Made by a program: the position numbers and the translations under genes
Notes under the pieces: generated by a model
What the model was told of the DNA's origin: nothing
Seen by the model: the letters and a program-made list of their open reading frames with translations, nothing else
Database searches by the model: none
Shown here: one piece after another, positions 11,211-24,300 of the stretch
Layout of the letters: each line of letters begins with the position of its first letter
How positions within the stretch are numbered: the stretch's first letter is position 1
Origin: Ptiloglossa arizonensis
Taxonomy: Eukaryota > Arthropoda > Insecta > Hymenoptera > Colletidae
DNA length: 64,000 bases
NCBI RefSeq assembly: GCF_051014685.1
Contig: NW_027478854.1
Location: 310,001-374,000, forward strand
Direction: 5' to 3'

Positions 11211-14200
11211 GATTACAACGGTATGCGTACTTTTCCCCTAGGCCGCTCTAGTTATTCGTTTCGAGCATCAGAACAGCGAAAATTTTGTGTTTCTCAAGTG
11301 TTTCATACTTCCAAACTGCCATATCTCGCGAACGGTTTGACCAATCCGCAAAATTTCTATTGCATCTGAAAGTAGAAACTCGCCCGATTACAACGGTATG
11401 CGTACTTTTCCCCTAGGCCGTTCTGGTTATTCGTTTCGAGTATCAGAACTGTGAAAATGTTGAGTTTCTCAAGCGTTTCTTACCTCCAAACTGCCATATC
11501 TCGCGAACGGATTGACCAATCCGCAAAATTTCTGTTGCATCTGAAAGTACAAACTCGCCCGATTACAACGGTATGCGTACTTTTCCCCTAGGCCGTTCTA
11601 GTTATTCGTTTCGAGCATCAGAACTGCGAAAATGTTTAGTTTCTCAAGCGTTTCTTACCTACAAACTGCCATATCTCGCGAACGGATGACCAATCCGCAA
11701 AATTTCTGTTGCATCTGAAAGTAGAAACTCGCCCGATTACAACGGTATGCGTACTTTTCCCCTAGGCCGCTCTAGTTATTCGTTTCGAGCATCAGAACAG
11801 CGAAAATTTTGTGTTTCTCAAGTGTTTCATACTTCCAAACTGCCATATCTCGCGAACGGTTTGACCAATCCGCAAAATTTCTATTGCATCTGAAAGTAGA
11901 AACTCGCCCGATTACAACGGTATGCGTACTTTTCCCCTAGGCCGTTCTGGTTATTCGTTTCGAGTATCAGAACTGTGAAAATTTTGAGTTTCTCAACCGT
12001 TTCTTACCTCCAAACTGCCATATCTCGCGAACGGATTGACCAATCCGCAAAATTTCTGTTGCATCTGAAAGTAGAAGGTCGCCCGATTACAACGGTATGC
12101 GTACTTTTCCCCTAGGCCGTTCCGGTTATTCGTTTCGAGCATCAGAACTGTGAAAATTTTTAGTTTCTCAACAGTTTCTTACCTCCAAACTGCCATATCT
12201 CGCGAACGGATTGACCAATTCGCAAAATTTCTGTTGCATCTGAAAGTAGAAAGTCGCCCGATTACAACGGTTTGCGTACTTTTCCCCTAGACCGTTCAAG
12301 TTATGCTTGTCGAGCATCAGAACTGCGAAAATTTTGAGTTTCTCAAGCGCTTCTTACATCCAAACTGCCATATCTCACGAACGGATTGACTAATCCGCAA
12401 AATTTCTGTTGCATCTGAAAGAAGAAACTCGCCCGATTACAACGGTATGCGTACTTTTCCCCTAGGCCGTTGTAGTTATTCGCTTCGAGCATGAGAACTG
12501 CGAAAATTTTGGGTTTCTCAAGCGTTGCTTACCTCCAAACTGCCATATCTCGCGAACGGATTGACCAATTCGTAAAATTTCTGTTGCATCTGAAAGTAGA
12601 AACTCGCCCGATTACAACGGTGTGCGTACTCTTCCCCTAGGCCGTTCTGGTTACTCGTTTCGAGCATCAGAACTGTGATAATTTTGAGTTTCTCAACCGT
12701 TTCTTACCTCCAAACTGCCATATCTCTCGAACGGATTGACCAACCCGCAAAATTTCTGTTGCATCTGCAAGTAGAAAGTCGCCCGATTACAACGGTATGC
12801 GTACTTTTCCCCTAGACCGTTCTAGTAATGCTTGTCGAGCATCAGAACTGCGACAATTTTGAGTTTCTCAAGCGTTTCTTACCTCCAAACTGCCATATCT
12901 CGCGAACGGATTGACCAATCCGCAAAATTTCTGTTGCATCTGAAAGTAGAAACTCGCCCGATTACAACGGTATGCGTACTTTTCCCCTAGGCCGTTCTAG
13001 TTATTCGTTTCGAGCATCAGAACTGCGAAAATTTTGAGTTTCTCAAGCGTTTCTAGCTTCCAAACTGCCATATCTCGCGAACGGATTGACCAATCCGCAA
13101 AATTTCTGTTGCATCTGAAAGTAGAAACTCGCAAAATTACAACGGTATGCGTACTTTTCCCCTAGGCCGTTCTAGTTAATCGTTTCGAGCATCAGAACTG
13201 CGAAAATGTTGAGTTTCTGAAGCGTGTCTTACCTACAAACTGCCATATCTCGTGAACGGATTGACCAATCCGCAAAATTTCTGATGCATCTGAAAGTAGA
13301 AACTCGCCCAATTACAACGGTATGCGTACTTTTCCCCTAGGCCGTTCTAGTTATTCGTTTCGAGCATCAGAACTGCGAAAATGTTGAGTTTCTCAAGCGT
13401 TTCTCTACTACAAACTGCCATATCTCGCGAACGGATTGACCAATCCGCAAAATTTCTGTTGCATCTGAAAGTAGAAACTCGCCCGATTACAACGGTATGC
13501 GTACTTTTCCCCTAGGCCGCTCTAGTTATTCGTTTCGAGCATCAGAACAGCGAAAATTTTGTGTTTCTCAAGTGTTTCATACTTCCAAACTGCCATATCT
13601 CGCGAACGGATTGACCAATCCGCAAAATTTCTATTGCATCTGAAAGTAGAAACTCGCCCGATTACAACGGTATGCGTACTTTTCCCCTAGGCCGTTCTGG
13701 TTATTCGTTTCGAGCATCAGAACTGTGAAAATTTTGAGTTTCTCAACCGTTTCTTACCTCCAAACTGCCATATCTCGCGAACGGATTGACCAATCCGCAA
13801 AATTTCTGTTGCATCTGAAAGTAGAAAGTCGCCCGATTACAACGGTATGCGTACTTTTCCCCTAGGCCGTTCTGGTTATTCGTTTCGAGCATCAGAACTG
13901 TGAAAATTTTTAGTTTCTCAACAGTTTCTTACCTCCAAACTGCCATATCTCGCGAACGGATTGACCAATTCGCAAAATTTCTGTTGCATCTGAAAGTAGA
14001 AAGTCGCCCGATTACAACGGTTTGCGTACTTTTCCCCTAGACCGTTCTAGTTATGCTTGTCGAGCATCAGAACTGCGAAAATTTTGAGTTTCTCAAGCGC
14101 TTCTTACATCCAAACTGCCATATCTCGCGAACGGATTGACTAATCCGCAAAATTTCTGTTGCATCTGAAAGTAGAAACTCGCCCGATTACAACGGTATGC

Positions 14201-17200
14201 GTACTTTTCCCCTAGGCCGTTGTAGTTATTCGCTTCGAGCATGAGAACTGCGAAAATTTTGGGTTTCTCAAGCGTTGCTTACCTCCAAACTGCCATATCT
14301 CGCGAACGGATTGACCAATTCGTAAAATTTCTGTTGCATCTGAAAGTAGAAACTCGCCCGATTACAACGGTGTGCGTACTCTTCCCCTAGGCCGTTCTGG
14401 TTACTCGTTTCGAGCATCAGAACTGTGATAATTTTGAGTTTCTCAACCGTTTCTTACCTCCAAACTGCCATATCTCTCGAACGGATTGACCAATCCGCAA
14501 AATTTCTGTTGCATCTGAAAGTAGAAAGTCGCCCGATTACAACGGTATGCGTACTTTTCCCCTAGGCCGTTCTAGTTATTCGTTTCGAGCATCAGAACTG
14601 CGAAAATTTTGAGTTTCTCAAGCGTTTCTTACTTCCAAACTGCCATATCTCGCGATCGGATTGACCAATCCGCAAAATTTCTGTTGCATCTGAAAGTAGA
14701 AACTCGCCCGATTACAACGGTGTGCGTACTCTTCCCCTAGGCCGTTCTAGTTATTCGTTTCGAGCATCAGAACTGCGAAAATTTTGAGTTTCTCAAGCGT
14801 TTCTTACTTCCAAACTGCCATATCTCGCGATCGGATTGACCAATCCGCAAAATTTCTGTTGCATCTGAAAGTAGAAACTCGCCCGATTACAACGGTATGC
14901 GTACTTTTCCCCTAGACCGTTCTAGTAATGCTTGTCGAGCATCAGAACTGCGACAATTTTGAGTTTCTCAAGCGTTTCTTACCTCCAAACTGCCATATCT
15001 CGCGAACGGATTGACCAATCCGCAAAATTTCTGTTGCATCTGAAAGTAGAAACTCGCCCGATTACAACGGTATGCGTACTTTTCCCCTAGGCCGTTCTAG
15101 TTATTCGTTTCGAGCATCAGAACTGCGAAAATTTTGAGTTTCTCAAGCGTTTCTAGCTTCCAAACTGCCATATCTCGCGAACGGATTGACCAATCCGCAA
15201 AATTTCTGTTGCATCTGAAAGTAGAAACTCGCAAAATTACAACGGTATGCGTACTTTTCCCCTAGGCCGTTCTAGTTAATCGTTTCGAGCATCAGAACTG
15301 CGAAAATGTTGAGTTTCTGAAGCGTGTCTTACCTACAAACTGCCATATCTCGTGAACGGATTGACCAATCCGCAAAATTTCTGATGCATCTGAAAGTAGA
15401 AACTCGCCCAATTACAACGGTATGCGTACTTTTCCCCTAGGCCGTTCTAGTTATTCGTTTCGAGCATCAGAACTGCGAAAATGTTGAGTTTCTCAAGCGT
15501 TTCTCTCCTACAAACTGCCATATCTCGCGAACGGATTGACCAATCCGCAAAATTTCTGTTGCATCTGAAAGTAGAAACTCGCCCGATTACAACGGTATGC
15601 GTACTTTTCCCCTAGGCCGCTCTAGTTATTCGTTTCGAGCATCAGAACAGCGAAAATTTTGTGTTTCTCAAGTGTTTCATACTTCCAAACTGCCATATCT
15701 CGCGAACGGATTGACCAATCCGCAAAATTTCTATTGCATCTGAAAGTAGAAACTCGCCCGATTACAACGGTATGCGTACTTTTCCCCTAGGCCGTTCTGG
15801 TTATTCGTTTCGAGCATCAGAACTGTGAAAATTTTGAGTTTCTCAACCGTTTCTTACCTCCAAACTGCCATATCTCGCGAACGGATTGACCAATCCGCAA
15901 AATTTCTGTTGCATCTGAAAGTAGAAAGTCGCCCGATTACAACGGTATGCGTACTTTTCCCCTAGGCCGTTCTGGTTATTCGTTTCGAGCATCAGAACTG
16001 TGAAAATTTTTAGTTTCTCAACAGTTTCTTACCTCCAAACTGCCATATCTCGCGAACGGATTGACCAATTCGCAAAATTTCTGTTGCATCTGAAAGTAGA
16101 AAGTCGCCCGATTACAACGGTTTGCGTACTTTTCCCCTAGGCCGTTCTAGTTATTCGTTTCGAGCATCAGAACTGCGAAAATTTTGAGTTTCTCAAGCGT
16201 TTCTTACTTCCAAACTGCCATATCTCGCGATCGGATTGACCAATCCGCAAAATTTCTGTTGCATCTGAAAGTAGAAACTCGCCCGATTACAACGGTGTGC
16301 GTACTCTTCCCCTAGGCCGTTCTAGTTATTCGTTTCGAGCATCAGAACTGCGAAAATTTTGAGTTTCTCAAGCGTTTCTTACTTCCAAACTGCCATATCT
16401 CGCGATCGGATTGACCAATCCGCAAAATTTCTGTTGCATCTGAAAGTAGAAACTCGCCCGATTACAACGGTATGCGTACTTTTCCCCTAGACCGTTCTAG
16501 TAATGCTTGTCGAGCATCAGAACTGCGACAATTTTGAGTTTCTCAAGCGTTTCTTACCTCCAAACTGCCATATCTCGCGAACGGATTGACCAATCCGCAA
16601 AATTTCTGTTGCATCTGAAAGTAGAAACTCGCCCGATTACAACGGTATGCGTACTTTTCCCCTAGGCCGTTCTAGTTATTCGTTTCGAGCATCAGAACTG
16701 CGAAAATTTTGAGTTTCTCAAGCGTTTCTAGCTTCCAAACTGCCATATCTCGCGAACGGATTGACCAATCCGCAAAATTTCTGTTGCATCTGAAAGTAGA
16801 AACTCGCAAAATTACAACGGTATGCGTACTTTTCCCCTAGGCCGTTCTAGTTATTCGTTTCGAGCATCAGAACTGCGAAAATGTTGAGTTTCTCAAGCGT
16901 TTCTTACCTACAAACTGCCATATCTCGCGAACGGATTGACCAATTCGCAAAATTTCTGTTGCATCTGAAAGTAGAAACTCGCCCGATTACAACGGTATGC
17001 GTACTTTTCCCCTAGACCGTTCTAGTTATGCTTGTCGAGCATCAGAACTGCGAAAATTTTGAGTTTCTCAAGCGCTTCTTACATCCAAACTGCCATATCT
17101 CGCGAACGGATTGACTAATCCGCAAAATTTCTGTTGCATCTGAAAGTAGAAACTCGCCCGATTACAACGGTATGCGTACTTTTCCCCTAGGCCGTTGTAG

Positions 17201-17509
17201 TTATTCGCTTCGAGCATGAGAACTGCGAAAATTTTGGGTTTCTCAAGCGTTGCTTACCTCCAAACTGCCATATCTCGCGAACGGATTGACCAATTCGTAA
17301 AATTTCTGTTGCATCTGAAAGTAGAAACTCGCCCGATTACAACGGTGTGCGTACTCTTCCCCTAGGCCGTTCTGGTTACTCGTTTCGAGCATCAGAACTG
17401 TGATAATTTTGAGTTTCTCAACCGTTTCTTACCTCCAAACTGCCATATCTCTCGAACGGATTGACCAATCCGCAAAATTTCTGTTGCATCTGAAAGTAGA
17501 TACTCGCCC
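11211..17509 (+). repeat. 9/10/12-unit higher-order repeat family
   Basis: A long unit order is repeated with whole units gained or lost. The rare GAACAGCGAAAATTTTGTG is at 11,271, 11,795, 13,545 and 15,645, giving spacings of 524, 1,750 and 2,100. TTCTAGCTTCC is near 13,053, 15,153 and 16,728 (2,100 then 1,575). Other markers are GTTGTAGTTATTCGCTTCGAG, GCGTACTCTTCC with GTTACTCG, and CTCTCGAACGG. The 12-unit version has two extra units with CGCGATCGG (14,650-14,850), and these also occur near 16,227 and 16,402. Confidence 0.88.
11681..11692 (+). repeat. Length-variant unit, -1 in the dyad
   Basis: ACGGATGACCAATCC lacks one T of ACGGATTGACC, giving a 174-bp unit and shortening the left arm of the dyad. 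The same deletion is found near 24,463 and 61,741, always before a unit with a GGCCGCTC marker. Confidence 0.9.
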
Positions 17510-17806
17510 GATTACAACGGTATGCGTACTTTTCTCCTAGTCCGTTCTAGTTATTCGTTTCGAGCATCAGAACTGCGAAAATTTTGAGTTTCTCAAGCGT
17601 TTCTTACCTCCAAACTGCCATATCTCGCGAACGGATTGTCTAATCCGCAAAATTTCTGTTGCATCTGAAAGTAGAAACTCACCCGATTTCAACGGTATGC
17701 GTACTTTTTCCCTAGGCCGTTCTAGTTATTCGTTTCGAGCATCAGAACTGCGAAAATTTTGAGTTTCTCAAGCGTTTCTTACCTCCAAACTGCCATATCT
17801 CGCGAA

Positions 17807-17822
17807 CGGATTGGCCAATCCG
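17807..17822. other. Perfect 16-bp palindrome version of the dyad
   Basis: CGGATTGGCCAATCCG reads the same on both strands. It arises from A to G at the first centre base of the usual dyad. The change is shared by units of the 6-unit family (near 19,733, 20,784, 47,386, 48,086, 48,960, 50,361, 51,412 and 57,012), so it spread with that block. It creates a CCAAT box on both strands. Confidence 0.85.
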
Positions 17823-18169
17823 CAAAATTTCTGTTGCATCTGAAAGTAGAAACTCGCCCGATTACAACGGTATGCGTACTTTTCCCCTCGTCCGTTCTAG
17901 TTATTCGTTTCGAGCATCAGAACTGCGAGAATTTTGAGTTTCTCAAGCGTTTCTTACCTCCAAACTGCCATATCTCGCGAACGGATTGACCAATCAGCAA
18001 AATTTCTGTTGCATCTGAAAGTACAAACTCGCCCGATTACAACGGTATGCCTACTGTTCCCCTAGGCCGTTCTAGTTATTCGTTTCGAGCATCAGAACTG
18101 CGAAAATGTTGAGTTTCTCAAGCGTTTCTTACTTACAAACTGCCATATCTCGCGAACGGATTGACCAAT

Positions 18170-18182
18170 CCGAAAAAATTTC
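18170..18182 (+). repeat. Length-variant unit, +1 (CCGAAAAAATTTC)
   Basis: The usual CCGCAAAATTTC has become CCGAAAAAATTTC: C to A plus one extra A. The same double change occurs at about 20,097, 21,148, 48,274, 51,776 and 57,376. Five of these six are linked to the TGCCTACTGTTCC unit. The one at 48,274 follows a GCGAGAATTTT unit instead. Confidence 0.9.
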
Positions 18183-19260
18183 TGTTGCATCTGAAAGTAG
18201 AAACTCGCCCGATTACAACGGTATGCGTACTTTTCCCCTAGGCCGTTCTAGTTATTCGTTTCGAGCATCAGAACTGCAAAAATTTTGAGTTTCTCAAGCG
18301 TTTCTTACTTCCAAACTGCCATATCTCGCGAACGGATTGACCAATCCGCAAAATATCTGTTGCATCTGAAAGTAGAAACTCGCCCGATTACAACGGTATG
18401 CGTACTTTTCCCCTAGGCCGTTCTAGTTAATCGTTTCGAGCATCAGAACTGCGAAAATTTTGAGTTTCTCAAGCGTTTCTTACTTCCAAACTGCCATATC
18501 TCGCGAACGGATTGACCAATCCGCAAAATTTCTGATGCATCTGAAAGTAGAAACTCGCCCGATTACAACGGTATGCGTACTTTTCCCCTAGGCCGTTCTG
18601 GTTACTCGTTTCGAGCATCAGAACTGTGATAATTTTGAGTTTCTCAACCGTTTCTTACCTCCAAACTGCCATATCTCGCGAACGGATTGACCAATCCGCA
18701 AAATTTCTGATGCATCTGAAAGTAGAAACTCGCCCGATTACAACGGTATGCGTACTTTTCCCCTAGGCCGCTCTAGTTATTCGTTTCGAGCATCAGAACT
18801 GCGAAAATGTTGTGTTTCTCAAGTGTTTCATACTTCCAAACTGCCATATCTCGCGAACGGATTGACCAATCCGCAAAATTTCTATTGCATCTGAAATTAG
18901 AAACTCGCCCGATTACAACGGTATGCGTACTTTTCCCCTAGGCCGTTCTAGTTATTCGTTTCGAGCATCAGAACTGCGACAATGTTGAGTTTCTCAAGCG
19001 TTTCTTACCTACAAACTGCCATATCTCGCGAACGGATTTACCAACCCGCAAAATTTCTGTTGCATCTGAAAGTAGAAACTCGCCCGATTACAACGGTATG
19101 CGTACTTTTCCCCTAGACCGTTCTAGTTATGCTTGTCGAGCATCAGAAATGCGAAAATTTTGAGTTTCTCAAGCGTTTCTTACCTCCAAACTGCCATATC
19201 TCGCGAACGGATTGACCAATCCGCAAAATTTCTGTTGCATCTGAAAGTAGAAACTCGCCC

Positions 19261-20311
19261 GATTACAACGGTATGCGTACTTTTCCCCTAGTCCGTTCTA
19301 GTTATTCGTTTCGAGCATCAGAACTGCGAAAATTTTGAGTTTCTCAAGCGTTTCTTACCTCCAAACTGCCATATCTCGCGAACAGATTGACTAATCCGCA
19401 AAATTTCTGTTGCATCTGAAAGTAGAAACTCACCCGATTACAACGGTATGCCTACTTTTCCCCTAGGCCGTTCTAGTTATTCGTTTCGAGCATCAGAACT
19501 GCGAAAATTTTGAGTTTCTCAAGCGTTTCTTACCTCCAAACTGCCATATCTCGCGAACGGATTGTCTAATCCGCAAAATTTCTGTTGCATCTGAAAGTAG
19601 AAACTCACCCGATTACAACGGTATGCGTACTTTTTCCCTAGGCCGTTCTAGTTATTCGTTTCGAGCATCAGAACTGCGAAAATTTTGAGTTTCTCAAGCG
19701 TTTCTTACCTCCAAACTGCCATATCTCGCGAACGGATTGGCCAATCCGCAAAATTTCTGTTGCATCTGAAAGTAGAAACTCGCCCGATTACAACGGTATG
19801 CGTACTTTTCCCCTAGTCCGTTCTAGTTATTCGTTTCGAGCATCAGAACTGCGAGAATTTTGAGTTTCTCAAGCGTTTCTTACCTCCAAACTGCCATATC
19901 TCGCGAACGGATTGACCAATCCGCAAAATTTCTGTTGCATCTGAAAGTACAAACTCGCCCGATTACAACGGTATGCCTACTGTTCCCCTAGGCCGTTCTA
20001 GTTATTCGTTTCGAGCATCAGAACTGCGAAAATGTTGAGTTTCTCAAGCGTTTCTTACTTACAAACTGCCATATCTCGCGAACGGATTGACCAATCCGAA
20101 AAAATTTCTGTTGCATCTGAAAGTAGAAACTCGCCCGATTACAACGGTATGCCTACTTTTCCCCTAGGCCGTTCTAGTTATTCGTTTCGAGCATCAGAAC
20201 TGCGAAAATTTTGAGTTTCTCAAGCGTTTCTTACTTCCAAACTGCCATATCTCGCGAACGGATTGACCAATCCGCAAAATTTCTGTTGCATCTGAAAGTA
20301 GAAACTCGCCC
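19261..20311 (+). repeat. 6-unit 1,051-bp higher-order repeat, copy 1
   Basis: Units in order: AGTCCG with CAGATTGACTAAT; CACCCG with TGCCTACTTTT and GTCTAAT; CACCCG with CTTTTTCCC and TTGGCCAAT; AGTCCG with GCGAGAATTTT; ACAAACTCG with TGCCTACTGTTCC and a +1 A-run (20,097); TGCCTACTTTT with TTACTTCC. The single +1 unit makes the block 1,051 rather than 1,050 bp. Confidence 0.92.
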
Positions 20312-21362
20312 GATTACAACGGTATGCGTACTTTTCCCCTAGTCCGTTCTAGTTATTCGTTTCGAGCATCAGAACTGCGAAAATTTTGAGTTTCTCAAGC
20401 GTTTCTTACCTCCAAACTGCCATATCTCGCGAACAGATTGACTAATCCGCAAAATTTCTGTTGCATCTGAAAGTAGAAACTCACCCGATTACAACGGTAT
20501 GCCTACTTTTCCCCTAGGCCGTTCTAGTTATTCGTTTCGAGCATCAGAACTGCGAAAATTTTGAGTTTCTCAAGCGTTTCTTACCTCCAAACTGCCATAT
20601 CTCGCGAACGGATTGTCTAATCCGCAAAATTTCTGTTGCATCTGAAAGTAGAAACTCACCCGATTACAACGGTATGCGTACTTTTTCCCTAGGCCGTTCT
20701 AGTTATTCGTTTCGAGCATCAGAACTGCGAAAATTTTGAGTTTCTCAAGCGTTTCTTACCTCCAAACTGCCATATCTCGCGAACGGATTGGCCAATCCGC
20801 AAAATTTCTGTTGCATCTGAAAGTAGAAACTCGCCCGATTACAACGGTATGCGTACTTTTCCCCTAGTCCGTTCTAGTTATTCGTTTCGAGCATCAGAAC
20901 TGCGAGAATTTTGAGTTTCTCAAGCGTTTCTTACCTCCAAACTGCCATATCTCGCGAACGGATTGACCAATCCGCAAAATTTCTGTTGCATCTGAAAGTA
21001 CAAACTCGCCCGATTACAACGGTATGCCTACTGTTCCCCTAGGCCGTTCTAGTTATTCGTTTCGAGCATCAGAACTGCGAAAATGTTGAGTTTCTCAAGC
21101 GTTTCTTACTTACAAACTGCCATATCTCGCGAACGGATTGACCAATCCGAAAAAATTTCTGTTGCATCTGAAAGTAGAAACTCGCCCGATTACAACGGTA
21201 TGCCTACTTTTCCCCTAGGCCGTTCTAGTTATTCGTTTCGAGCATCAGAACTGCGAAAATTTTGAGTTTCTCAAGCGTTTCTTACTTCCAAACTGCCATA
21301 TCTCGCGAACGGATTGACCAATCCGCAAAATTTCTGTTGCATCTGAAAGTAGAAACTCGCCC
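20312..21362 (+). repeat. 6-unit 1,051-bp higher-order repeat, copy 2
   Basis: Exact-order repeat of the preceding block. CAGATTGAC is at 19,383 and 20,434, ATGCCTACTG at 19,973 and 21,024, and the +1 A-run is carried along (21,148). I saw no difference between the copies at the markers checked, which implies a recent duplication. The 60-codon frames at 20,032 and 21,083 are shared by-products. Confidence 0.92.
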
Positions 21363-24300
21363 GATTACAACGGTATGCGTACTTTTCCCCTAGGCCGTTC
21401 TAGTTATTCGTTTCGAGCATCAGAACTGCGAAAATTTTGAGTTTCTCAAGCGTTTCTGACCTCCAAACTGCCATATCTCGCGAACGGATTGACCAATCCG
21501 CAAAATTTCTGTTGCATCTGAACGTAGAAACTCGCCCGATTACAACGGTATGCGTACTTTTCCCCTAGTCCGTTCTAGTTATTCGTTTCGAGCATCAGAA
21601 CTGCGAAAATTTTGAGTTTCTCAAGCGTTTCTTACCTCCAAACTGCCATATCTCGCGAACGGATTGACCAATCCGCAAAATTTCTGTTGCATCTGAAAGT
21701 AGAAACTCGCCCGATTACAACGGTATGCGTACTTTTCCCCTAGGCCGTTCTAGTTATTCGTTTCGAGCATCAGAACTGCGAAAATGTTGAGTTTCTCAAG
21801 CGTTTCTTACCTACAAACTGCCATATCTCGCGAACGGATTGACTAATCCGCAAAATTTCTGTTGCATCTGAAAGTAGAAACTCACCCGATTACAACGGTA
21901 TGCGTACTTTTCCCCTAGGCCGTTCTAGTTATTCGTTTCGAGCATCAGAACTGCGAAAATTTTGAGTTTCTCAAGCGTTTCTTACCTCCAAACTGCCATA
22001 TCTCGGGAACGGATTGACCAGTCCCCAAAATTTCTGTTGCATCTGAAAGTAGAAACTCGCCCGATTACAACGGTGTGCGTACTTTTCCCCTAGTCCGTTC
22101 TAGTTATTCGTTTCGAGCATCAGAACTGCGAAAATTTTGAGTTTCTCAAGCGTTTCTTACTTCCAAACTGCCATATCTCGCGAACGGATTGACCAATCCG
22201 CAAAATTTCTGTTGCATCTGAAAGTAGAAACTCGCCCGATTACAACGCTATGCGTACTTTTCCCCTAGGCCGTTCTAGTTAATCGTTTCGAGCATCAGAA
22301 CTGCGAAAATTTTGAGTTTCTCAAGCGTTTCTTACTTCCAAACTGCCATATCTCGCGAACGGATTGACCAATCCGCAAAATTTCTGATCCATCTGAAAGT
22401 AGAAACTCGCCCGATTACAACGGTATGCGTACTTTTCCCCTAGGCCGCTCTAGTTATTCGTTTCGAGCATCAGAACTGCGAAAATGTTGTGTTTCTCAAG
22501 TGTTTCATACTTCCAAACTGCCATATCTCGCGAACGGATTGACCAATCCGCAAAATTTCTATTGCATCTAAAAGTAGAAACTCGCCCGATTACAACGGTA
22601 TGCGTACTTTTCCCCTAGGCCGTTCTAGTTATTCGTTTCGAGCATCAGAACTGCGACAATGTTGAGTTTCTCAAGCGTTTCTTACCTACAAACTGCCATA
22701 TCTCGCGAACGGATTGACCAATCCGCAAAATTTCTGTTGCATCTGAAAGTAGAAACTCGCCCGATTACAACGGTATGCGTACTTTTCCCCTAGACCGTTC
22801 TAGTTATGCTTGTCGAGCATCAGAACTGCGAAAATTTTGAGTTTCTCAAGCGTTTCTTACCTCCAAACTGCCATATCTCGCGAACGGATTGACAAATCCG
22901 CAAAATTTCTGTTGCATCTGAAAGTAGAAACTCGCCCGATTACAACGGTATGCGTACTTTTCCCCTAGTCCGTTCTAGTTATTCGTTTCGAGCATCAGAA
23001 CTGCGAAAATTTTGAGTTTCTCAAGCGTTTCTTACCTCCAAACTGCCATATCTCGCGAACGGATTGACCAGTCCGCAAAATTTCTGTTGCATCTGAAAGT
23101 AGAAACTCGCCCGATTACAACGGTATGCGTACTTTTCCCCTAGTCCGTCCTAGTTATTCGTTTCGAGCATCAGAACTGCGAAAATTTTGAGTTTCTCAAG
23201 CGTTTCTTACCTCCAAACTGCCATATCTCGCGAACGGATTGACCAATCCGCAAAATTTCTGTTGCATCTGAAAGTACAAACTCGCCCAATTACAACGGTA
23301 TGCGTACTTTTCCCCTAGGCCGTTCTAGTTATTCGTTTCGAGCATCAGAACTGCGAAAATGTTGAGTTTCTCAAGCGTTTCTTACCTACAAACTGCCATA
23401 TCTCGCGAACGGATTGACCAATCCGCAAAATTTCTGTTGCATCTGAAAGTAGAAACTCGCCCGATTACAACGGTATGCGTACTTTTCCCCTAGGCCGTTC
23501 TAGTTATTCGTTTCGAGCATCAGAACTGCGAAAATTTTGAGTTTCTCAAGCGTTTCTTACTTCCAAACTGCCATATCTCGCGAACGGATTGACCAATCCG
23601 CAAAATTACTGTTGCATCTGAAAGTAGAAACTCGCCCGATTACAACGGTATGCGTACTTTTCCCCTAGGCCGTTCTAGTTAATCGTTTCGAGCATCAGAA
23701 CTGCGAAAATGTTGAGTTTCTGAAGCGTGTCTTACCTACAAACTGCCATATCTCGTGAACGGATTGACCAATCCGCAAAATTTCTGATGCATCTGAAAGT
23801 AGAAACTCGCCCGATTACAACGGTATGCGTACTTTTCCCCTAGGCCGTTCTAGTTATTCGTTTCGAGCATCAGAACTGCGAAAATGTTGAGTTTCTCAAG
23901 CGTTTCTTACCTACAAACTGCCATATCTCGCGAACGGATTGACCAATCCGCAAAATTTCTGTTACATCTGAAAGTAGAAACTCGCCCGATTTCAACGGTA
24001 TGCGTACTTTTCCCCTAGACCGTTCTAGTTATGCTTGTCGAGCATCAGAACTGCGAAAATTTTGAGTTTCTCAAGCGTTTCTTACCTCCAAACTGCCATA
24101 TCTCGCGAACGGATTGACCAATCCGCAAAATTTCTGTTGCATCTGAAAGTAGAAACTCGCTCGATTACAACGGTATGCGTACTTTTCCCCTAGTCCGTTC
24201 TAGTTATTCGTTTCGAGTATCAGAACTGCGAAAATGTTGAGTTTCTCAAGCGTTTCTTACATCCAAACTGCCATATCTCGCGAACGGATTGACAAATCCG

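Larger units (their letters stand above)
17510..19260 (+). repeat. Partial 6-unit repeat and mixed units
   Basis: Units from 17,510 to about 18,300 have the order of the following 6-unit repeat: GTCTAAT, CTTTTTCCC, TTGGCCAAT, GCGAGAATTTT, TGCCTACTGTTCC and CCGAAAAAATTTC (+1 base near 18,173). From 18,300 to 19,260 are units with GTTAATCG, GTTACTCG, GGCCGCTC with TGTGTTTCTC, GCGACAATG and CAGAAATGCG. This last order recurs at 49,000-50,000. Confidence 0.82.

Noticed and set aside
14650..14850. CGCGATCGG units as a possible separate element
   Set aside because: They are ordinary 175-bp units with one A to T change and are in phase with the array.
17759..17989. 60- and 76-codon open frames at 17,759, 18,106, 20,032, 21,083, 41,037, 51,710 and 57,311
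   Set aside because: All are repeat sequence. Several depend on the +1 A-run to shift frame. There is no initiation context, domain, signal peptide or codon bias to support a protein.
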